A DNA stretch of 64,000 nt from Roseateles koreensis (GTDB taxonomy: Bacteria > Pseudomonadota > Gammaproteobacteria > Burkholderiales > Burkholderiaceae_C), in the NCBI RefSeq assembly GCF_028595305.1, contig NZ_JAQQXS010000001.1:1-64000 (forward strand), in the 5' to 3' direction. A program made the position numbers and the translations under genes. Under the pieces are notes generated by a model, which saw only the letters and a program-made list of their open reading frames with translations, did no database searches and was not told the DNA's origin. Positions 36,624-43,469 of this stretch are shown piece after piece. Within the stretch, counting starts at the first letter, position 1. Each line of letters starts with the position of its first letter.

Positions 36624-36706
36624 GCGGCGGCTGCTTTCGGGTCGGCTGAATATTCGGGCGCCGCGGGTGTCGGCGGCGCAAAAAACGCGGGCCTGGCCCG
36701 CGTCAT
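36620..36706 (-). CDS. Putative Ala-rich leader peptide of alaS
   Basis: A 28-codon frame from ATG 36706: [20 protein letters not shown], then ADPKAAAA and stop. Ten of 28 residues are alanine, four of them consecutive (GCA GCC GCC GCA) directly before the TGA, which overlaps the alaS ATG as ATGA. It starts just after a probable TATAAT promoter element. No strong ribosome binding site is seen. The idea that Ala-tRNA shortage stalls ribosomes here and changes alaS expression is inference; high G+C can also create Ala-rich frames by chance. Confidence 0.4.
36680..36703 (-). terminator. Possible attenuator hairpin in alaS leader
   Basis: On the minus strand ACGCGG GCCAGGC CCGCGT is followed by TTTTTT, a classical intrinsic terminator shape, 60 bases upstream of alaS and inside the 5' part of the Ala-rich leader frame. 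A complete terminator between the promoter and the gene implies regulated read-through. Confidence 0.6.
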
Positions 36707-36727
36707 GACTGGTTTCGCTTGTCGCCG

Positions 36728-36733
36728 ATTATA
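36728..36733 (-). promoter_or_regulatory. Probable -10 element of alaS
   Basis: A perfect TATAAT on the minus strand (in CCCATATAATCGG). Transcription would start near 36720, leaving a leader of about 100 bases with hairpin and leader frame. No good -35 box is seen at the expected spacing. Confidence 0.5.
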
Positions 36734-36833
36734 TGGGTGGCCCCTGGCCCGATGAGGTGGGGGCGCCTCAGTTAGAGTGCAGGTACAAGGGCGGGCCGCT
36801 CGTGCCTGAGCCTGAATTTTTGGAGTTTCGACC

Positions 36834-38321
36834 ATGACCAGCAAGACATCCCCGCTGTCCGCCCTGAACGACGCCAGCCTGTTGCGCACCCAAGCCTTGA
36901 TCAACGGTGAGTGGGTCAGTGGCGCCAGCCAGTTTGCCGTGACAGACCCTGCTACGGGCGAAACCCTGGCTGATGTGGCCAACCTGGGTGCCAGCGAGGC
37001 GCAAGCCGCCATTGACGCAGCCCAAAACGCCTGGAGTCCCTGGCGTAGCAAAACCGCCAAGGAGCGCGCCGCCATTTTGACGCGCTGGTCGCAACTGCTG
37101 CATAAGCATGCCGATGATCTGGCCCGCATCATGACGGCCGAGCAAGGCAAGCCCCTGGCCGAGGCGCGCGGCGAGGTGGCCTACGGCGCCAGCTTCATCG
37201 ACTGGTTTGCGGAAGAGGGCAAGCGCGTCTACGGCGAAACCATTCCCACTACCGACAACAACAAGCGTTATTTGGTCATCAAGCAGCCCATGGGCGTTTG
37301 CGCGGCCATCACGCCCTGGAATTTTCCGATCGCCATGATCACCCGCAAAGTTGCGCCAGCGCTTGCCGCAGGCTGCACCGTGGTGATCAAGCCGGCGGAG
37401 GCCACCCCGCTGTGCGCCTTGGCGGTGGCCGAGTTGGCCCAACGTGCTGGCATGCCAGCCGGTGTGTTGAACGTGCTGACGGCGGACGCCGACAACTCGG
37501 TGGCCATTGGCCACGTGCTGTGCGACAGCGATGTGGTGCGCCATCTCTCCTTCACGGGCTCCACGGAGGTGGGCCGCATTCTGATGCGCCAATGCGCCGG
37601 CACGGTGAAAAAGCTGTCACTGGAGTTGGGCGGTAACGCGCCGTTCATTGTGTTTGATGATGCAGACCTCGACAGCGCAGTGGAGGGCGCGATTGCCAGC
37701 AAGTACCGCAACGCCGGCCAGACCTGCGTTTGCGCCAACCGCCTGTATGTGCAGGCCGGTGTGTACGACGCCTTCCTGGAAAAGCTGACGGCCAAAGTCA
37801 GCGCACTCACGGTGGGCAACGGGTTTGAAAGTGGCGTGAACATCGGGCCGCTGATTGATGATCAAGCCATGACCAAGGTGCAGCGCCATGTGGATGACGC
37901 GTTAGCCCTGGGGGCGCGCCTGCTGGTGGGCGGCAAGCCGGCCAGCGCAATCGGTGCGCAGTTCTTTGAGCCGACCTTGCTGGCGGATGTGACGCCGGCA
38001 ATGCTGTGCTCGCGTGAAGAAACCTTTGGTCCCCTGGCGCCGGTGTTCAAGTTCAACACCGAGGCCGAGGCGATTGCGCTGGCCAACAATACCGAATTCG
38101 GGCTGGCCAGCTATTTCTACAGCCGCGACATTGGCCGTATCTTCCGCGTGGGTGAAGCGCTGGAGTACGGCATGGTGGGTGTCAACACCGGCCTGATCGC
38201 CACGGCGGAAGTGCCTTTTGGAGGCGTCAAGCAATCGGGCCTGGGCCGCGAGGGCGCGCACCAAGGCATGGACGATTATGTGGAAATCAAGTACCTGTGT
38301 CTGGGTGATATCCAGAAATGA
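36834..38321 (+). CDS. gabD: NADP-dependent succinate-semialdehyde dehydrogenase
   Basis: A 495-residue aldehyde dehydrogenase that oxidises succinate semialdehyde to succinate in 4-aminobutyrate catabolism. The cofactor and active-site motifs are TPWNFPIAMITRKVAPALAA, the glutamate in LELGGNAPFIVFDDADLD, and catalytic C298 in NAGQTCVCANRLYVQ; the nearby second cysteine fits GabD enzymes. KQSGLGREGAHQGMDDYVEI at the C-terminus is typical of GabD. GGAG precedes the ATG. No gabT is adjacent. The 3' side carries three repeated hairpins. Confidence 0.92.
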   Translation: MTSKTSPLSALNDASLLRTQALINGEWVSGASQFAVTDPATGETLADVANLGASEAQAAIDAAQNAWSPWRSKTAKERAAILTRWSQLLHKHADDLARIMTAEQGKPLAEARGEVAYGASFIDWFAEEGKRVYGETIPTTDNNKRYLVIKQPMGVCAAITPWNFPIAMITRKVAPALAAGCTVVIKPAEATPLCALAVAELAQRAGMPAGVLNVLTADADNSVAIGHVLCDSDVVRHLSFTGSTEVGRILMRQCAGTVKKLSLELGGNAPFIVFDDADLDSAVEGAIASKYRNAGQTCVCANRLYVQAGVYDAFLEKLTAKVSALTVGNGFESGVNIGPLIDDQAMTKVQRHVDDALALGARLLVGGKPASAIGAQFFEPTLLADVTPAMLCSREETFGPLAPVFKFNTEAEAIALANNTEFGLASYFYSRDIGRIFRVGEALEYGMVGVNTGLIATAEVPFGGVKQSGLGREGAHQGMDDYVEIKYLCLGDIQK

Positions 38322-38333
38322 GCGTTTGAGTTG

Positions 38334-38419
38334 CCGCTGATCTAGCGGCGCAGACAGGAAAAATGCAACCGCTGATCCAGCGGTGAGAAAAAAAAGCAGC
38401 CGCTGATCCAGCGGCTGCT
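38334..38419. repeat. Three copies of a 15-bp hairpin, convergent terminator region
   Basis: CCGCTGATCTAGCGG (38334-38348), CCGCTGATCCAGCGG (38369-38383) and CCGCTGATCCAGCGG (38400-38414) are each a CCGCTG/CAGCGG-type stem with a 3-base loop. The third extends to AGCAGC..GCTGCT at 38395-38419 and follows a run of A, so it can terminate minus-strand transcription of the TonB receptor as well as gabD. Confidence 0.85.
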
Positions 38420-38465
38420 GCGTTTCGGCACCTGGGGCCTTGTGGGCCTCAGGGTGCTGCCGAAA

Positions 38466-40904
38466 TCAGTTGAAGTCAGCGCTCAGGCTGATGGACACAA
38501 AGCGCGGTGCGCCGAGGTAGTAAGCGGGTGTGTCGGCCTTGACCTTGCCCACGGCCACCGCGTTGATGCGGGTGCCGGAGTTGGAGTTGCGGTATTGCGT
38601 GTTGGCAATGTTGCTGACGTTGAAGCGCAGTTGCGTGTTGCTCATCACGCCGACGTTGCCGAAGTTGTAGCCGGCGTCGAAGTCGCCCACGGTGTAGGCC
38701 GGTACTTCCTCGTCGTTCAATAGCGTGGCGTATTGCTTGCCGGTGTACTTGAGTTTGACGCGGGCATAAACCGGGCCCACCGCGTACTGCAGCGAGGCGC
38801 CGAACAGGGTCTCCGGTGTCAGCGCGAACTGTTTGCCATTGGTGGCGATCACTTGCTGCTGGTTGTCCGACCCCAAGGCCGAGATGTCGTTCTTGATTTG
38901 GCTCTTTTGCAGCGTGGCCGAGGCGTAGGCCGTGAAACCGCCGATTGGGGCGTTACCGATTTCGAACTCCAGGCCTCGGGTGTTCACATTGCCGGCATTG
39001 GTATAGGTGCTGGTTTGTGAGGCCGAGTCATAGGCGTTGGCCTGGCGGTCCTTGAAGTCGGCGTTGAAGAAGGTGGCCGACAGCGACAGGGCGCGGGTTT
39101 GCAGGCGGTAGCCTACGTCCGTCATGACGGACGTTTCAGCCTTGGTGGCCGTCACCAGAGTCACCTGGCCCGTCGTGGGGTCCAATTTCACGTTGCTGCC
39201 GGTGAAGGCGAAGTTGGGCGGTGCGCGGAAGTTTTTGCCCACGTTCATGAACAGCTGTTGGCTCTTGTCCAGGTTGAAGCGCACACCCGCCTGAGGCAAG
39301 AGTTCGTTGAAGCCCTTGCTCATGTTGTAGGCGGTTGTGAAGTTCTCGTTGACGTAGTTCGTGACATCACGCGTCACGTGCGGTGCACGCAAGCCGACGG
39401 TGAACAAGCCGCGCTCGCCCATGAAGCTGATGCTGTCCGCCGCGTAGGCCTGGTAGGCGGTGCTGATGGTTTTCCAGTCACGGCCTTCGTAGGTGGATCC
39501 GTCAGGGCGGGTGATCTGGCCGCTTTGCAGCCAGATGTCGCTAGGGTTGCCAGCGGCATCCACGGCCACCGCGGGCTGGGTCTGGCGGTGGGTGGCGCGC
39601 TCGTACCAGAGGCCAAATTTCAGCTGATGGGCACCCATCGTCTTGTTCACTTCTGCCGTCACGCCGGGGCGCGAGGTCTTGGTCACGCTACCGCGGGCCA
39701 CGATGATTTTGTCCAGCGTGTCGCCGTCGCCGTTGAGGTCAACGCCCGCACCCGTTTTGCCGGTGCTGGTGTTCAAGAAGGCTGTTTCAGACAACACGGC
39801 CTGCTGCGTGCCGCCGGTGCCGAAGCCGGTCCACAAATAGGGCTGCACCTTGAGGTAGGTGTCTTCGGCCAGCTTGAACGAGCCGGAAACCGAGGCCACC
39901 ACGTTCTCGAAGGGGTTCATCGAGAGCTTGTAGTAGGCCGGGGTCGGGCCGGTTTCAACTTGCGCCGTGCCCTTGACACCCGTCAGATGGCCAGGCGTGA
40001 AGGTGGACGAGAAGTCGCCGTTGTAGCCGTACGTGTTGAGCTGCGCCAGCGTGGGTGCGAAGAAGTTGTTGTTGATGGCGCGGTTGTAAAGCACCGTGCC
40101 CAAGATGGTGCTGTCGGGCGACAAGTCCCAGCGGAAGCCGGCGTCCACATGGTCCTTCTTGGCCGAGCCTTCGCCCTTCCATTTGTCGGCCTGGGTGTGC
40201 GAGTAGCTCATGAAGAGCTTGAACTTGTCATCGGCAAAGCGGCCGCTGTCAAAGCGCACAAACGTGCGGGTCAGTTTCAATCCACCCAGGGTTTGCGAAA
40301 CGCGCACGCGGCGTTTGTCTTCAGGGTCGCAGGTGTTGATGCTGATATTGCCGCCGGTGGCGCCGGAGTGAGGGGATTCAACATCCGGGCTGCCCTGGGT
40401 CACGCTTTGGGTGCAAACGTTTTCCTGATCCACATATTCTTGCGGATAGACCGAGTAGCTGCCCGAGTCATTCACCGGCACGCCGTTGACCGTGAAGCCC
40501 AATTGGTCTGAATTGAAGCCGCGCACCGTCAAGCCGCCGCCGAACAAGCCGGTGGCGTCGTGGTTGAAGGTGTTGATGCCGGGCAGCAGGGCCAGTGCCT
40601 GGAAGGGGTTGCCGGTCGAGCGGTCTTTTTCCGTGGCGGCTTTGGTGACGGTGCTGCGGCCTTTCACGGCGTCTTCGTTGAGCATTTGGCCGGCGCCGAG
40701 CTTGCCGCCTTCACCGACGATGGTGATGGTGCCCAGGCGCACGCTGTCCTCTTTGGCTCGCGGCATGCCGCTGTCAGCTTCCTCGGCCGCAGCCGCTGCT
40801 GGAGCGGCGGCTTGGGCCAGTGCTGCCGAGGAAGCGAGCAAGGTGATGGCAATGCTCAGCGCTGTTTTCGAGAAAAGGGAAATCCCCATGGCTTGTGTAC
40901 TCAT
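38466..40904 (-). CDS. TonB-dependent receptor
   Basis: An 812-residue outer-membrane receptor. Signal peptide ALSIAITLLASSAALAQA; plug domain with STGNPFQALALLPGINTFNH and LTVRGFNSDQLGFTVNGVPV; the barrel ends FVSISLSADFN, with terminal aromatic Phe next to Asn. Four-fold Ala-rich linker after the signal peptide. ATG 40904 (MSTQAMGISLFSK) has GAGGA upstream. It differs from the receptor at 10720 and lacks its subfamily signature. LacI-type palindromes lie 77 and about 220 bases upstream, pointing to sugar-responsive control. The ligand is unknown, but a sugar is likely. Confidence 0.92.
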   Translation of the reverse strand: MSTQAMGISLFSKTALSIAITLLASSAALAQAAAPAAAAAEEADSGMPRAKEDSVRLGTITIVGEGGKLGAGQMLNEDAVKGRSTVTKAATEKDRSTGNPFQALALLPGINTFNHDATGLFGGGLTVRGFNSDQLGFTVNGVPVNDSGSYSVYPQEYVDQENVCTQSVTQGSPDVESPHSGATGGNISINTCDPEDKRRVRVSQTLGGLKLTRTFVRFDSGRFADDKFKLFMSYSHTQADKWKGEGSAKKDHVDAGFRWDLSPDSTILGTVLYNRAINNNFFAPTLAQLNTYGYNGDFSSTFTPGHLTGVKGTAQVETGPTPAYYKLSMNPFENVVASVSGSFKLAEDTYLKVQPYLWTGFGTGGTQQAVLSETAFLNTSTGKTGAGVDLNGDGDTLDKIIVARGSVTKTSRPGVTAEVNKTMGAHQLKFGLWYERATHRQTQPAVAVDAAGNPSDIWLQSGQITRPDGSTYEGRDWKTISTAYQAYAADSISFMGERGLFTVGLRAPHVTRDVTNYVNENFTTAYNMSKGFNELLPQAGVRFNLDKSQQLFMNVGKNFRAPPNFAFTGSNVKLDPTTGQVTLVTATKAETSVMTDVGYRLQTRALSLSATFFNADFKDRQANAYDSASQTSTYTNAGNVNTRGLEFEIGNAPIGGFTAYASATLQKSQIKNDISALGSDNQQQVIATNGKQFALTPETLFGASLQYAVGPVYARVKLKYTGKQYATLLNDEEVPAYTVGDFDAGYNFGNVGVMSNTQLRFNVSNIANTQYRNSNSGTRINAVAVGKVKADTPAYYLGAPRFVSISLSADFN

Positions 40905-40980
40905 GTCTGAAAAAGTCCTCAATGCGAAACAAAACAAAACTTAGAAATTCAGTTGGATCACTTGTTGGGGTGACCTGGCA

Positions 40981-40998
40981 CAAGCAAACGTTTGCTTG
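40981..40998. promoter_or_regulatory. LacI-family operator palindrome 1
   Basis: CAAGCAAACGTTTGCTTG is a perfect 18-bp palindrome with the central CG and AAACGTTT core of LacI/GalR-family operators. It lies in the promoter region of the TonB receptor gene. The cognate regulator is not in this window. Confidence 0.75.
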
Positions 40999-41126
40999 TT
41001 TTTGACTTCGCCCAAAAATTCATCGAAATGCAGTGGATCAGCTTGCCCAGTTGCCGCGCCCAACAAGGGTGCAGCGCACGCATCAATTCAAGCCATGAAC
41101 CCGCAGGCGCGCTCGTTTTTGATGCA

Positions 41127-41140
41127 CGAAAACGTTTGCG
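41127..41140. promoter_or_regulatory. LacI-family operator palindrome 2 (imperfect)
   Basis: CGAAAACGTTTGCG has the same AAACGTTT core with one mismatched pair in 14 bases. It is 141 bases from the first site, a distance that would allow DNA looping. Confidence 0.5.
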
Positions 41141-41670
41141 GATTACTACTTCAGGCCAAAATTGACCTTCAAAGCGGGCGCCCAGTAGACGCTTCGACCC
41201 TCAAGGACAGCACAAGCAAATGGCGATGCGTCAATGGATCGTCATAAGCACAATGCATGCCACGCTTGATGGCGACCCCGGCGCAGTGCACTCCATCTTG
41301 TTCTCGGAGGGCATCCGCAGGGCACCGCTTTGGCAAGCCAATCCCAGCCCACACGCAAGTGCAAGCAGGGACTGCGACCGCGATTTTGAATTGTGAATAT
41401 TCTGGTTTGGTGACATGTGCCATTTGGACTAGAACTTGTTGCATTGCTGCGACAGGTTGCGTTTCGTATGTCTTTTCGCAGGGGCAATTTGGGGCGTTAA
41501 TATCCGCCGCCTGAGCATCGGAGCCGGCCGAAGCCGGTCGTGGTCGCCAATGGCTTTGACATGATTTTGTCGCCTATATGCTTTCTTCTGTATTCAAGAT
41601 GGGTCGTTTTGCCTTTTAAAACTCAAGAGAGTTTGGGTGCGACCGGTCATCCACCTGTTGGAGTTACGCC
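41141..41670. other. Gene-free stretch between TonB receptor and 5'-nucleotidase
   Basis: Several short open frames run through this stretch on both strands, but none shows a motif, binding site or protein-like composition that supports a gene. The promoter of the plus-strand 5'-nucleotidase gene should lie in its last 100 bases. Confidence 0.4.
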
Positions 41671-43440
41671 TTGCTGTTCACCGCCCGTATGTCCGCATTT
41701 GTCCAGTGGCGCCGCACCGGCGCCAGTCTTGCGTTGGTCAGTTTGCTGGCCGCCTGCGCCCAACCCGGGTCAACGCCGGCCGATGCCAAGCCCCCAGCCG
41801 CCGCAAGTGCCGCGGCCTCTGTGCCTCAGGCCGTGTTGCTTCGCGCACCGCTCACCCATGAGCTGAGTATTTTTTCGATCAACGATTTCCACGGCAATAT
41901 CCAGTCACAGTTGCCGACACCCTTGTCGCCGCGCTTGCCCGACGCGTATTCGGGCGAGTTGAAGGCGCAGCCGGCGGGCGGCGTGGCTTATCTGGCAACA
42001 GCCATTCGGCGCTTGCGGGCCGAGCGGGCGAATTCGCTGTTCGTGGCGGCTGGTGATTTGATCGGGGCGTCGCCGCAGATTTCCTCCTTGCTGAAGGACG
42101 AGCCCACGCTGGCCGCCTTGGGACAACTCGATTTGGTGGGCAGTGCATTGGGCAACCATGAGCTGGATGCCGGCTTGCCGGAGTTGCTGCGCAAGGCGCA
42201 CGGCGACTGCTTGCCCCAGGGCTGTTTGTGGCCTGATTTCAAGGGGCCAGGCTTTCCGTACCTGGCGGCCAATTTGTTGGACGCCAAAACTGGGCAAACC
42301 ATTTTGCCGAGCTACGTCATCAAGCAGGTGGATGGGGTCAAGATTGCGTTCGTGGGCGCGATCACCAAAGACACGCCATCGGTGGTGGTGCCGCGTGCAA
42401 TTGTCGGCCTGCGTTTTGCGGATGAAGCGGCCACGCTCAACGCTTTGGTCCCGCAACTTCGGGCCGAAGGCGCGCAGCTTTTGGTGGCCGTCATTCATGA
42501 GGGCGCCGAGTACCGCGGTGCCGCCAATGATCCCAGTTATGCCTGTCCGGGCCTGCAGGGGCGTGGGGTGGAAATTGCGCATGAGCTGGACGCCGCCTAC
42601 GGCCTCATCATCACAGGGCACACCCATCAGGCGTATACCTGCAAGGTGGCAGGGCGCTTGTTGGTGCAGGGTGGGAGTTATGGGGGATGGATTACCGAGA
42701 GCCGGCTTACGCTGGACGGCGCCGGCAAGGTGCTGGATGCACAGGCGATCAATCACCCCGTCTTGCAATCGCGTTATGTGCCGAGCCCCGAGTTGGCGGC
42801 TTTGGTGGACCGCGCGGCGGCCTTGACCGCGCCGGTGCGACTCAAACCGGTGGCCTTGCTGGCGGAGGGGGCGAACCGCGCCATCAAGCCGCCCTTGGGG
42901 GATTCAACCTTGGGCAACCTGATTGCTGACTCGCAACTGGCTTATGCCAAGAAGCATGGCGGGGCGGACATTGCACTGATGAACACGGGCGGTATCCGCG
43001 CTGATCTGGTGGTGGAGCCTGGCCAGCCGGTGACCTTGAGCGATCTGGTGGCGATTCAGCCCTTTGGCAATGAGTTGGTGGCGCTGACACTGACCGGGGC
43101 GCAGCTGCGGGAGTTGCTGCAACATCAATTGCCCAAGGGTGACAGTGCATGGCGCTTTTTGCAGGTGTCCAGCAGCCTGCGCTACCACTGGCATTCGGGG
43201 CCGGACGGCCAGCCGCAGTTGGGTGAGGTCAAGGTGAACGGGCAGCCTTTGCAGGCGGCGCGCGCGTACCGCGTGGTCGTCAATAACTTCATGGCTGAAG
43301 GGGGCGACGGCAACAGCATTTTGGGCCGAGGCCGCGAGCGGGTTACGCTGGGCCAGGACATCGACGCCCTGGTGGCTTGGTTGAGCGACAACCCGGCGGC
43401 TGTGTCCCAAGCCAAGGCCGGGCGCATCGTGCGTGACTGA
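41671..43440 (+). CDS. 5'-nucleotidase / UDP-sugar hydrolase lipoprotein
   Basis: A 589-residue enzyme that hydrolyses 5'-nucleotides or UDP-sugars in the envelope. A lipoprotein signal ends LVSLLAAC. The metallophosphatase domain carries FSINDFHGNIQS, AAGDLIGASPQ, GNHELDAG and GHTHQAY; the C-terminal 5'-nucleotidase domain has NTGGIRADL and NNFMAEGGDGNS. The TTG at 41671 has GGAG seven bases upstream; the ATG at 41689 is the alternative. It is convergent with the beta-galactosidase gene. Confidence 0.92.
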   Translation: MLFTARMSAFVQWRRTGASLALVSLLAACAQPGSTPADAKPPAAASAAASVPQAVLLRAPLTHELSIFSINDFHGNIQSQLPTPLSPRLPDAYSGELKAQPAGGVAYLATAIRRLRAERANSLFVAAGDLIGASPQISSLLKDEPTLAALGQLDLVGSALGNHELDAGLPELLRKAHGDCLPQGCLWPDFKGPGFPYLAANLLDAKTGQTILPSYVIKQVDGVKIAFVGAITKDTPSVVVPRAIVGLRFADEAATLNALVPQLRAEGAQLLVAVIHEGAEYRGAANDPSYACPGLQGRGVEIAHELDAAYGLIITGHTHQAYTCKVAGRLLVQGGSYGGWITESRLTLDGAGKVLDAQAINHPVLQSRYVPSPELAALVDRAAALTAPVRLKPVALLAEGANRAIKPPLGDSTLGNLIADSQLAYAKKHGGADIALMNTGGIRADLVVEPGQPVTLSDLVAIQPFGNELVALTLTGAQLRELLQHQLPKGDSAWRFLQVSSSLRYHWHSGPDGQPQLGEVKVNGQPLQAARAYRVVVNNFMAEGGDGNSILGRGRERVTLGQDIDALVAWLSDNPAAVSQAKAGRIVRD

Positions 43441-43469
43441 TCCATTGGGGTTGGAGCGTACCGGTGATT

